A stretch of 11,442 nt of DNA, taken from NCBI GenBank assembly GCA_937974845.1, contig CALJVC010000095.1, positions 1-11,442 on the forward strand, read 5' to 3'. The DNA comes from an uncultured Pseudogracilibacillus sp. Lineage in GTDB: Bacteria; Bacillota; Bacilli; Bacillales; Amphibacillaceae. The position numbers and the translations under genes were made by a program. Below are positions 1 to 7,238 of the stretch, one piece after another (position 1 is the stretch's first letter; every line of letters starts with the position of its first letter). Below the pieces are notes generated by a model. It saw only the letters and a list, made by a program, of their open reading frames with translations. It was not told the origin of the DNA and did no database searches.

Positions 1-9
1 GGTTATCAA

Positions 10-1182
10 TTAAACAAGTTCAAAGACACCTGCTGCCCCCATACCGCCACCGATACACATGGTGACGACACCAAATTGGACGTTGCGACGGCGCATTTCA
101 TACATTAGCGATAACGTTAACTTTGTCCCGGTCATACCTAGAGGGTGACCTAGAGCAATGGCACCACCATTGACGTTAACGATGTCGTGATCGAGCTTCA
201 ACTCGCGAATTACTTGTAAAGATTGGGAAGCAAAGGCTTCGTTCAATTCAAATAAACCAATGTCCGAAAGCTCTAAGCCTGCGAGCTTAACTGCCTTTGG
301 AATCGCAGCAACAGGACCGATTCCCATCACTTCCGGAGCTACTCCAGCTACCGCGAAAGAACGGAACTTCAGCATAGGAGTTAACCCCTCGGCTTCAGCC
401 TTCTCCCGATCCATTAATAAAACAGAGGCGGCACCGTCACTCATTTGGGACGAGTTACCAGCTGTTACTGTACCATTTACCGAGAAAGCTGGTCGTAGAG
501 TAGAGAGAACCTCTAAGGTCGTATTCTCCCTTACCCCTTCGTCCATTTCAAAGGTAACCGTACGTTCTTCAATCTTGTTGCCTTTTTCGAAGCGCTGGAC
601 GATTTCGACAGGAACGATTTCGTCGTCGAATTTTCCTTCTTTTATCGCTTTCGCCGCCCGTCTATGGCTTTCTACCGCAAAAGCATCTTGATCTTCACGG
701 GAGACGCCATAACGTTTGGCTACTTCCTCGGCTGTATGACCCATACTCATGTAATATTCTGGAGCTTCGATCACGAGCTCAGAGTTCGGGCGAATAATAT
801 GTCCTCCCATCGGAATCAAGCTCATCGACTCAGCACCACCGGCGATGATCGTATCGCTATGCCCTAACATAATTCGTTCGGCACCGTAGGCGATACTTTG
901 TAAACCGGATGAACAGTAACGGTTAATTGTGATCGCTGGAACCTCCTCCGGTAAACCAGCTAAACCTGCAATATTATTCGCCATGTTCATTCCTTGCTCC
1001 GCTTCAGGCATGGCATTACCAAAAATAACGTCATCGATGTTTCCATCGTAATTATCTGCACGTCGTAATGTTTCTTTTACCGTTAACGCTGCGAGAGTAT
1101 CTGGTCTTGCATTCTTAAGCGTTCCCCGCTTCGCTCTTCCTACAGGAGTTCTGGCTCCTGCAACAATTACTGCTTCTCTCAC
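10..1182 (-). CDS. fadA: acetyl-CoA C-acyltransferase (3-ketoacyl-CoA thiolase) FadA
   Basis: Thiolase of fatty-acid beta-oxidation: it cleaves 3-ketoacyl-CoA with free CoA to acetyl-CoA and a chain shortened by two carbons, in the cytoplasm. The 390-residue product has the normal length of the family and all its landmarks: nucleophile Cys90 in NRYCSSG, NEAFA at 314-318, His346 in GHPLG, and Cys376 in the C-terminal CIGGG motif. The start is GTG at 1182 (reverse strand), preceded by AAGGAGG at 1191-1197 with an 8-nt spacer; the next residues REAVIVAGARTPVG are the usual thiolase N-terminus. It lies 56 bp downstream of fadN on the same strand, the order known from the B. subtilis fadN-fadA-fadE operon, so it is probably cotranscribed from the fadN promoter. 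An acyl-CoA dehydrogenase (fadE) would be expected beyond the left edge but cannot be seen. Thiolases of this type vary in chain length preference, so the exact substrate range is inferred. Confidence 0.95.
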   Translation of the reverse strand: MREAVIVAGARTPVGRAKRGTLKNARPDTLAALTVKETLRRADNYDGNIDDVIFGNAMPEAEQGMNMANNIAGLAGLPEEVPAITINRYCSSGLQSIAYGAERIMLGHSDTIIAGGAESMSLIPMGGHIIRPNSELVIEAPEYYMSMGHTAEEVAKRYGVSREDQDAFAVESHRRAAKAIKEGKFDDEIVPVEIVQRFEKGNKIEERTVTFEMDEGVRENTTLEVLSTLRPAFSVNGTVTAGNSSQMSDGAASVLLMDREKAEAEGLTPMLKFRSFAVAGVAPEVMGIGPVAAIPKAVKLAGLELSDIGLFELNEAFASQSLQVIRELKLDHDIVNVNGGAIALGHPLGMTGTKLTLSLMYEMRRRNVQFGVVTMCIGGGMGAAGVFELV

Positions 1183-1238
1183 CTTTATTTCCTCCTTCTA
1201 ACCATTGTGCCTATTCCATGCGATGACACAAGTTGTTT

Positions 1239-3644
1239 TTAGTTACGTAATGGTTTTCCTTTGAGTAACATGTGTTGCATTCTTTGCTGTGTCTTCGGCT
1301 CTCCAATCAAGCTTAGGAAGGCTTCCCTTTCAAGATCGAGCATCGTTTGTTCATCGATAATTGAGCCTTCAGTGATACGGCCTCCCGATAATACAAACGC
1401 GATTTTTTCAGCGATTTTCACGTCATGTTCGGTTGCATAACCACTTAACTGCATGTTTTTCGCTCCAAGTAACATTGCGGCATAACCAGAATCACCAACG
1501 ACAGGAATCTTTTCAGGTTCTGGTGCCTTATACCCCATCTTGGCAAGCGCAAGGACCCGTTGCTTAGCATCGTATAATAAGTGGTCCGGATTCACGCTAA
1601 TACCATCGTAGCGGTTTAAGAAGCCATTTTCTCTCGCTTCCTCTGCCGAAGTTGAAACAGCTGCTGTTGCTACACGTTCAAAGACCGCATTAGCTACTTT
1701 AGAAAGATCGAAGTCTACCCCCTGTGGCATATCCCGTAACATTTTTAAGTAAAGTTCCTTCGTTCCACCACCACCAGGGATTAAACCTACTCCGACTTCT
1801 ACTAGACCGATATAGGATTCCGCTGACGCTTGTACGCTTGCTGCTGGTAAGGTTACTTCCGCTCCTCCTCCAAGGGTCATGTTAAAGGGAGCAGTAACGA
1901 CCGGTTTTTCAGAATATTTAATATTTAAGGTCATTTGCTGGAACTGTCGAATGACCATATCTAGTTCAAAGAAGTTTTGATCTTGGGCTTCCATTAACAT
2001 AAGCGCAAGGTTAGCACCGACGCAGAAGTTTTTCCCTTGGTTACCGATAACCATTCCTTCGTAGTTTTTCTCTACTTCTTCGATGGAACGGTTGATCATT
2101 TGCATCACATCTAAACCGATTGCATTGTTCGGTGAAGTAAACTCTAATAAGGCTACGCCATCTCCCATATCGATCAGGCTGGCACCAGAATTTTTCATAA
2201 TTACATCACGTTCAGCCTTGACCCGCTTTATATTAAATTCTTTTTCGTTAAACTTAATTTGCTTGTAATCAGCCGTTTCTGGATCATAGAAGTAAACATT
2301 TGTATTTTCTTCTTTATAGAAACGCTCGTGCCCCGCTTCGATAAACTTCTCTACCCATGCCGGAATCTCTGAACCTTCTTCTTTCATTCTATTCACTGAG
2401 TCGACAACACCGATAGCGTCCCACATTTCGAAAGGACCTTGTTGCCAACCGAAGCCCCATTTCATTGCATTATCAATCTGGGTAAGGTCATCAGCAATTT
2501 CTCCTAATAGTTCAGCAGAATAAAGTAGAGTAGCCTTTGTAACATTCCATAAGAAATCGCTCGCCTTGTCTCCAGGTTGGTTGACGAGGGCTTTCAGACG
2601 TCGACCGGCTCCTTTTTGCTGTTTGGCCATTTCGACGGCCGGTGTCTTTAACTTTTTCCGCTCCTCGTATTCCATCGTTTCTGGATTTAATTCGAGGATT
2701 TGACTGCCGTCCTTTCCACGCTTCTTAAGGTAGAAGCCTTGCTTCGCTTTGGCACCGAGCCAGCCTTTATCCCGCATATCTTCCATAAAACTAGGAATCT
2801 CGAATACTTTCTTTTCTTCTCCTTCTACCTGATCGTAGACGTTTTTCGCTACGCTAATAAACGTGTCGAGACCGACGACATCTAAAGTACGGAACGTCGC
2901 ACTCTTCGGGCGTCCAATCAATGTACCGGTGACGGAATCTACTTCGCTAACAGATAAACCAGCCTTTAACATCTCTTGCACCGTGACCATTAACCCGTAG
3001 GTACCGATACGGTTTCCGATAAAGTTCGGCGTATCTTTAGCGATTACAACACCCTTACCTAAAACGTTTTCACCAAAGTCCGTCATAAACTTTACGATCT
3101 CTGGGTCGGTATACTCTGTCGGAATAATTTCTAATAATTTCAAGTAACGTGGTGGGTTGAAAAAGTGCGTTCCTAAGAAATGACGTTTCATTTCATCAGA
3201 ACAATCTTCTATCATGGCTTCGATAGAAATACCTGATGTGTTTGAACTTACAATGGTACCTTCTTTTCGATATTTTTCGACATTGGCGAAAACTTGCTTC
3301 TTAATCTCTAAGTTTTCGACAACTACCTCTATAATCCAATCGACATCTTTTAACTTTTCCATGTCGTCTTCAAAGTTTCCTACTTCGATTAAATCTAAAC
3401 TTTTCTTCGATGTAATTGGAGATGGTTTTTGCTTGAGTAACGCTTGTTTACTTTGTTGAGCTAAACGGTTTCTTACCTCAGGATCTTCAAGGGTTAACCC
3501 TCGAGCCTTCTCTTCCTCTGTAAGCTCTTTAGGTACGATATCTAGCATAATGGAAGGGATTCCAATATTGGCTAAATGAGCCGCAATTCCTGAACCCATT
3601 ACCCCTGATCCTAGTACCGCTGCACGCTTTATTCCTCGACTCAT
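1239..3644 (-). CDS. fadN: 3-hydroxyacyl-CoA dehydrogenase / enoyl-CoA hydratase, FadN type
   Basis: Bifunctional beta-oxidation enzyme that hydrates enoyl-CoA and oxidises 3-hydroxyacyl-CoA with NAD+, feeding FadA. The domain order is dehydrogenase first, hydratase last, the reverse of E. coli FadB and typical of FadN/YusL. Residues 8-20 hold the Rossmann GSGVMGSG loop; the dehydrogenase dyad is His160 (GTHFFNP) with Glu172 (LLEIIP), and DTPNFIGNR at 204-212 closes the NAD domain. The crotonase domain runs from about 490 to 700, with oxyanion-hole residues around KNFCVGANL (539-547), GGGAE ending at Glu596 and the second acid Glu616 in GLVEVGVG. I chose ATG 3644 (801 residues), not the upstream in-frame ATG near 3686, because AAGGAGG lies 6 nt before it and the longer form would run through the FadR operator. 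The preceding promoter region carries a FadR-type operator and a cre-like site, suggesting induction by long-chain acyl-CoA and repression by glucose. Confidence 0.95.
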   Translation of the reverse strand: MSRGIKRAAVLGSGVMGSGIAAHLANIGIPSIMLDIVPKELTEEEKARGLTLEDPEVRNRLAQQSKQALLKQKPSPITSKKSLDLIEVGNFEDDMEKLKDVDWIIEVVVENLEIKKQVFANVEKYRKEGTIVSSNTSGISIEAMIEDCSDEMKRHFLGTHFFNPPRYLKLLEIIPTEYTDPEIVKFMTDFGENVLGKGVVIAKDTPNFIGNRIGTYGLMVTVQEMLKAGLSVSEVDSVTGTLIGRPKSATFRTLDVVGLDTFISVAKNVYDQVEGEEKKVFEIPSFMEDMRDKGWLGAKAKQGFYLKKRGKDGSQILELNPETMEYEERKKLKTPAVEMAKQQKGAGRRLKALVNQPGDKASDFLWNVTKATLLYSAELLGEIADDLTQIDNAMKWGFGWQQGPFEMWDAIGVVDSVNRMKEEGSEIPAWVEKFIEAGHERFYKEENTNVYFYDPETADYKQIKFNEKEFNIKRVKAERDVIMKNSGASLIDMGDGVALLEFTSPNNAIGLDVMQMINRSIEEVEKNYEGMVIGNQGKNFCVGANLALMLMEAQDQNFFELDMVIRQFQQMTLNIKYSEKPVVTAPFNMTLGGGAEVTLPAASVQASAESYIGLVEVGVGLIPGGGGTKELYLKMLRDMPQGVDFDLSKVANAVFERVATAAVSTSAEEARENGFLNRYDGISVNPDHLLYDAKQRVLALAKMGYKAPEPEKIPVVGDSGYAAMLLGAKNMQLSGYATEHDVKIAEKIAFVLSGGRITEGSIIDEQTMLDLEREAFLSLIGEPKTQQRMQHMLLKGKPLRN

Positions 3645-3650
3645 GTAAAT

Positions 3651-3657
3651 CCTCCTT
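3651..3657 (-). promoter_or_regulatory. ribosome binding site of fadN (decides the start)
   Basis: AAGGAGG on the reverse strand, a full match to the anti-Shine-Dalgarno sequence, lies 6 nt before ATG 3644. It supports the 801-residue form of FadN and excludes the 14-residue N-terminal extension that the open frame would allow. Confidence 0.9.
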
Positions 3658-3664
3658 ATCTTTT

Positions 3665-3682
3665 TGAATGAACCTTCATTCA
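3665..3682. promoter_or_regulatory. FadR-type operator upstream of fadN
   Basis: TGAATGAACCTTCATTCA is a perfect inverted repeat with 8-bp arms (TGAATGAA / TTCATTCA) and a 2-bp centre. It closely fits the established operator of Bacillus FadR, the TetR-family repressor of beta-oxidation that leaves DNA when it binds long-chain acyl-CoA. It sits between the predicted fadN transcription start and the ribosome binding site, where bound repressor would block elongation or initiation. The fadR gene itself is not in the window. Confidence 0.9.
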
Positions 3683-3715
3683 TCACTTTCGAAATAAAAA
3701 AATTTTACTATAATC

Positions 3716-3744
3716 ATAATAGACGATTTGCTTTTTTTTTGCAA
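3716..3744 (-). promoter_or_regulatory. candidate sigma-A promoter of fadN-fadA
   Basis: On the reverse strand, -35 TTGCAA (3739-3744) and -10 TATTAT (3716-3721) are separated by 17 bp. The spacer contains part of a run of nine A. Transcription would start near 3709, giving a leader of about 65 nt that contains the FadR-type palindrome. The -35 matches the consensus at only 4 of 6 positions. An overlapping TATAGT slightly downstream is an alternative -10. Confidence 0.55.
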
Positions 3745-3758
3745 TGTAAACGCTACAA
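3745..3758. promoter_or_regulatory. cre-like site (CcpA) upstream of fadN
   Basis: TGTAAACGCTACAA agrees at 12 of 14 positions with the catabolite-responsive element consensus TGNAARCGNWWWCA and has the CG centre flanked by TGTA/TACA arms, but one arm is a base short. It directly abuts the candidate fadN -35. CcpA control of the fad regulon in addition to FadR is known in B. subtilis, which makes glucose repression plausible here. The imperfect arm keeps this a candidate. Confidence 0.4.
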
Positions 3759-3763
3759 TTTAT

Positions 3764-3911
3764 TACAAAATTTTATCTTCAAATTTAAGATACCACAGGA
3801 AAGCTTGTTCTGCAAGCCTTTTAACCGCTTACATATTTGCGCAGAAATTCACCTACTTACTATAAGTATAAGAGTGTTTTTATAAAATATGCCTTCATTT
3901 CACCATAAAAT
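3764..3911. other. AT-rich intergenic region with small dyads, no gene seen
   Basis: This stretch between the fadN promoter region and the end of the mcm operon holds no credible coding sequence on either strand. It contains three small perfect inverted repeats: TATCTT/AAGATA (3774-3792, 7-nt loop), GCTTG/CAAGC (3803-3817, 5-nt loop) and TACTTA/TAAGTA (3854-3868, 3-nt centre). None matches a regulator site I recognise. Confidence 0.5.
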
Positions 3912-3912
3912 G

Positions 3913-3950
3913 AGGATGGAGCAGATTTTCCTTGAAAACTGACCCATCCT
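3913..3950 (-). terminator. long hairpin, possible terminator of the mcm operon
   Basis: AGGATGG (3913-3919) pairs with CCATCCT (3944-3950); after a small internal loop, CAG-A-TTTTC (3922-3930) pairs with GAAAACTG (3934-3941) with one bulged A and a 3-nt loop. It lies about 30 bp downstream of the meaB stop. On the reverse strand it is followed only by CATTTTATGG, a weak U-tract, so termination there is likely but not certain. Confidence 0.5.
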
Positions 3951-3981
3951 TCGGCAAGCTTTTAAAAAGTATATTTCTTTC

Positions 3982-5091
3982 TTAGTCCTTAAACAACTGC
4001 TCCACTGCAGAGGTAACGCTTAAGTCACCTTTTTCTAGTTGTCTCTCCAGATATTCGACCTTTTCTTTACGGTTTTTCTCATTGAAAAACTGATCGATGA
4101 TTCGATCGTAAAGCATATCATAAAACCAGCTTTTTGTCTGATTTTGTCGACGTTCATTCCAATAATTCGAAGCCTGCATCTTCTCTCGAAAGAGAAGGAT
4201 TTCTTCCCATACTCGATCATGGCCCCGATGTTCGTAAGAAGACACAGGAAGGGCCTTTGCTTCCCACCCTGGTGTTGCTGGTTGTAAAAAATGTAAAATT
4301 TGCGTATATTCCCGTACAGTCCTTTGGGCTAACCGTTTATTCTCGCCATCTGCTTTATGGACAACGATAAGGTCAACCGTTTCCATAATCCCTTTTTTCA
4401 TTCCTTGTAAATCATCGCCTGCTCCGGTTAAAGCTAAAAGAATGAAAAAGTCTACCATATTCCGCACAGCGGTCTCACTCTGCCCTACACCAACCGTTTC
4501 GATTAAAATGACATCATAGCCCGCCGCCTCACATAAAAGCATCGTTTCTCGAGTCTTCCGATGTACACCGCCGAGGGTACCTGAAGACGGAGAGGGTCGA
4601 ATAAAAGCCGTGGGCTCTTTAGCTAATTGTTCCATACGTGTTTTATCACCGAGGACACTTCCGCCTGTCATGGCCGAGCTAGGGTCGATAGCGAGAACAG
4701 CAACCTTATAGCCTTTTTTTGTCAACATTAATCCGAAAGCTTCGATAAATGTACTTTTACCCGCTCCCGGAACACCGCTCACACCGATACGAATACTGTT
4801 ACCTGTGCGGGGCATTAAACGGTCGAGCAATTCTTGAGCAGCACGTTGGTCCTCCTTACGGACACTTTCGATTAATGTAATAGCCCGGGCTAAATGTTGC
4901 CGGGACCCAGCAAGGACCTGTTCGTATAGGTCGTCTACAGAAACCTTGCGAGAGGGTTTGATAAAGCGACGACGGCGGGAAACTCCTCGGCCGTCGTGCT
5001 TACTCTTTATTCCATCCATGACGTGTAAAGCGGAAGAGTCGTCTGTAGAAGTTAACGTCCTGTCTTTTTTCTCTTCTTCCTTCCGACTCAT
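3982..5091 (-). CDS. meaB: MeaB-type GTPase, methylmalonyl-CoA mutase chaperone
   Basis: G3E-family GTPase that loads and protects methylmalonyl-CoA mutase: it gates adenosylcobalamin transfer and replaces inactivated cofactor. Visible motifs are Walker A GVPGAGKST (106-114, Lys112), DPSS (136-139), LGDKTRM (147-153), ETVGVGQSE (198-206) and HKAD (245-248), which stands in for NKxD base recognition. The C-terminal part from about 300 matches the dimerisation arm of MeaB/ArgK proteins. At 369 residues it is about 40 longer than the well-known MeaB/ArgK, mostly from a basic, low-complexity N-terminal extension (roughly 1-48, including SRRRRF). The ATG at 5091 overlaps the mcmB stop as ATGA, and GAGGA lies 9 nt before it, indicating translational coupling with the mutase. 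Older databases call this family LAO/AO transport ATPase or ArgK; the operon context favours the mutase chaperone role. Confidence 0.93.
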   Translation of the reverse strand: MSRKEEEKKDRTLTSTDDSSALHVMDGIKSKHDGRGVSRRRRFIKPSRKVSVDDLYEQVLAGSRQHLARAITLIESVRKEDQRAAQELLDRLMPRTGNSIRIGVSGVPGAGKSTFIEAFGLMLTKKGYKVAVLAIDPSSAMTGGSVLGDKTRMEQLAKEPTAFIRPSPSSGTLGGVHRKTRETMLLCEAAGYDVILIETVGVGQSETAVRNMVDFFILLALTGAGDDLQGMKKGIMETVDLIVVHKADGENKRLAQRTVREYTQILHFLQPATPGWEAKALPVSSYEHRGHDRVWEEILLFREKMQASNYWNERRQNQTKSWFYDMLYDRIIDQFFNEKNRKEKVEYLERQLEKGDLSVTSAVEQLFKD

Positions 5092-7238
5092 TCGCTCACT
5101 TCCTCATAACCTAGGTTCTTATAAATTTCTTCAAGAATCTTTTGGGCTGCTACAGGAATAACTGTACCAGGTCCAAAAATGGCAACCGCACCATTTTCCC
5201 GTAAAAAGTCGTAATCCTGCGGTGGGATGACACCTCCAACGATAATTAAAATATCGGAACGTCCTAATTTTTCTAACTCTTCCCTAAGCTGAGGCACTAA
5301 GGTTTTATGGCCCGCTGCTAAGGAACTTACCCCGACGACGTGCACGTCGTTTTCTACCGCCTGGGCTGCCGTTTCCGCTGGCGTCTGGAACAACGGTCCA
5401 ATGTCGACGTCAAAACCTAAATCAGCATAGGAGGATGCAACGACCTTCGCTCCACGATCATGACCGTCCTGTCCCATTTTTGCAATGAGGATTCGTGGTC
5501 TTCTACCTTCGTTTTCTAAAAATTCATCGGTCATTTCCTTCACTTCTTCGATAACTTCTTGATCGGAGAAGTTCGAACTATACACACCGCTAACCGATTG
5601 GATTACTGCTTTATGGCGACCAGACACTTTTTCAATAGCATCGGAAATCTCTCCGATCGTCGCCCTAGCCCGCGCTGCGTCTACTGCACAGGCTAACATG
5701 TTTTCTTTACCGGTTTTTGCTGCTTCGGTTAAACGTTGTAAGGCACGTTCTACTTCGGCCTCGTTCCGCTTCGCCTTCACTTCTTGAATGCGTTCGATTT
5801 GTTTATTTCGAACAAGCGTATTGTCGATATCTAAAATATCGATCGGTTCCTCTTCTTCTAATTCATACTTATTCATACCGATGATAATTTCCGCCTTGGA
5901 GTCAATTTGTGCCTGACGTTTTGCCGCAGCTTCTTCAATCTTTAACTTTGGCAAGCCTGTCTCAATCGCCTTAGCCATACCTCCAAGCTCTTCGATTTCT
6001 TCAATTAAGGTCCAAGCCTTTTCCATAATTTCATGGGTTAACTTCTCTACATAGTAGGAGCCACCCCACGGATCTGCCACCTTCGTCATCATCGTCTCTT
6101 CCTGTAGGAAAAGTTGGGTATTTCGAGCAATCCGAGCAGAGAAGTCCGTCGGTAAGGCAATCGCTTCATCCAGGGCGTTCGTATGTAAGCTTTGCGTGTG
6201 ACCCATTGCTGCAGCGTTTGCTTCGATTAATGTACGTGTTACGTTGTTGAACGGATCCTGTTCGGTTAAACTCCAACCCGATGTTTGCGAATGGGTCCGC
6301 AAGGTTAGAGAACGTGGGTTTTTCGGATTGAATTGCTTCATCATCTGGGCCCACATTCTTCTTGCTGCCCGCATTTTAGCCACTTCCATAAAGTAGTTCA
6401 TACCGACAGCCCAGAAGAAAGATAGACGTGGTGCAAAGGAGTCGATATCGATTCCGGCCTTCAGACCTGTTCGCACATACTCTAAACCATCCGCTAAAGT
6501 ATAAGCAAGTTCAATATCTGCCGTCGCTCCCGCTTCCTGCATATGGTAACCAGAGATAGAAATCGAGTTAAATTTCGGCATATATTTAGAGGTATATTCA
6601 AAAATATCTGCGATAATCTTCATCGACATTTCCGGCGGGAAAATATACGTATTTCGTACCATATATTCTTTTAGAATATCATTTTGAATCGTTCCGGCTA
6701 ATTGTTCCGGCTTAACCCCTTGTTCCTCAGCGGCGATAATGTAAAAGGCCATGATTGGTAATACCGCACCATTCATCGTCATAGATACAGACATCTCATC
6801 TAAAGGAATCCCATCGAAAAGTATTTTCATATCTTCTACGGTATCGATAGCAACCCCGGCCTTCCCTACGTCACCCGAAACCCGCTCATGGTCCGAATCG
6901 TAGCCACGATGCGTCGCTAAGTCAAAGGCGACCGATAGTCCTTTTTGTCCCATTGCTAAGTTACGACGGTAAAAAGCATTACTTTCCTCAGCCGTAGAGA
7001 AACCAGCATATTGTCGAACCGTCCAAGGCCGAGCAACATACATCGATGGGTAAGGTCCCCGAGTATTCGGAACAATCCCAGGATAATCCCGTAGATGCTT
7101 AACTTCCTTAACATCTTCCTTATCATATATATTTTGTAACGCAATTCCTTCGTTCGTTTCTAAAACCTTCTCTTTAGTATACTCAGCATTTACGTTAATT
7201 TTTTCAGGATGGACTGCCTTAAAATTAGGCTTCTGCAT
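5088..7238 (-). CDS. mcmB: methylmalonyl-CoA mutase, large catalytic subunit
   Basis: Adenosylcobalamin-dependent isomerase interconverting (R)-methylmalonyl-CoA and succinyl-CoA. The 716-residue product has the N-terminal TIM-barrel substrate domain, including YVARPWTVRQYAGFST (67-82), then a linker and a C-terminal B12 domain (about 580-710) with the base-off motif DGHDRG at 591-596, His593 being the lower cobalt ligand. Tyr77, Arg195 (VRNTY) and His232 (SGYHM) match the residues that define methylmalonyl-CoA mutase; isobutyryl-CoA mutases differ at the first two. ATG 7238 is chosen because AAAGGAGAGGG (7244-7254) precedes it and the family N-terminus starts here; the 28 upstream in-frame residues lie inside mcmA. 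It overlaps mcmA by 14 nt and meaB by 4 nt, as expected for a heterodimer made together with its chaperone. Confidence 0.97.
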   Translation of the reverse strand: MQKPNFKAVHPEKINVNAEYTKEKVLETNEGIALQNIYDKEDVKEVKHLRDYPGIVPNTRGPYPSMYVARPWTVRQYAGFSTAEESNAFYRRNLAMGQKGLSVAFDLATHRGYDSDHERVSGDVGKAGVAIDTVEDMKILFDGIPLDEMSVSMTMNGAVLPIMAFYIIAAEEQGVKPEQLAGTIQNDILKEYMVRNTYIFPPEMSMKIIADIFEYTSKYMPKFNSISISGYHMQEAGATADIELAYTLADGLEYVRTGLKAGIDIDSFAPRLSFFWAVGMNYFMEVAKMRAARRMWAQMMKQFNPKNPRSLTLRTHSQTSGWSLTEQDPFNNVTRTLIEANAAAMGHTQSLHTNALDEAIALPTDFSARIARNTQLFLQEETMMTKVADPWGGSYYVEKLTHEIMEKAWTLIEEIEELGGMAKAIETGLPKLKIEEAAAKRQAQIDSKAEIIIGMNKYELEEEEPIDILDIDNTLVRNKQIERIQEVKAKRNEAEVERALQRLTEAAKTGKENMLACAVDAARARATIGEISDAIEKVSGRHKAVIQSVSGVYSSNFSDQEVIEEVKEMTDEFLENEGRRPRILIAKMGQDGHDRGAKVVASSYADLGFDVDIGPLFQTPAETAAQAVENDVHVVGVSSLAAGHKTLVPQLREELEKLGRSDILIIVGGVIPPQDYDFLRENGAVAIFGPGTVIPVAAQKILEEIYKNLGYEEVSE

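Noticed and set aside
260..691. Plus-strand open frame of 143 codons antisense to fadA
   Set aside because: It lies wholly within the well-supported thiolase gene, has no ribosome binding site and no recognisable domain; it mirrors codon bias of the real gene.
3645..3686. Fourteen-residue N-terminal extension of FadN
   Set aside because: It would translate through the FadR operator; the strong ribosome binding site and the family N-terminus both point to 3644.
3664..3885. Plus-strand open frame of 73 codons in the fadN upstream region
   Set aside because: It starts with TTG inside the FadR operator, lacks a Shine-Dalgarno sequence and runs through the fadN promoter. The composition looks like translated AT-rich non-coding DNA.
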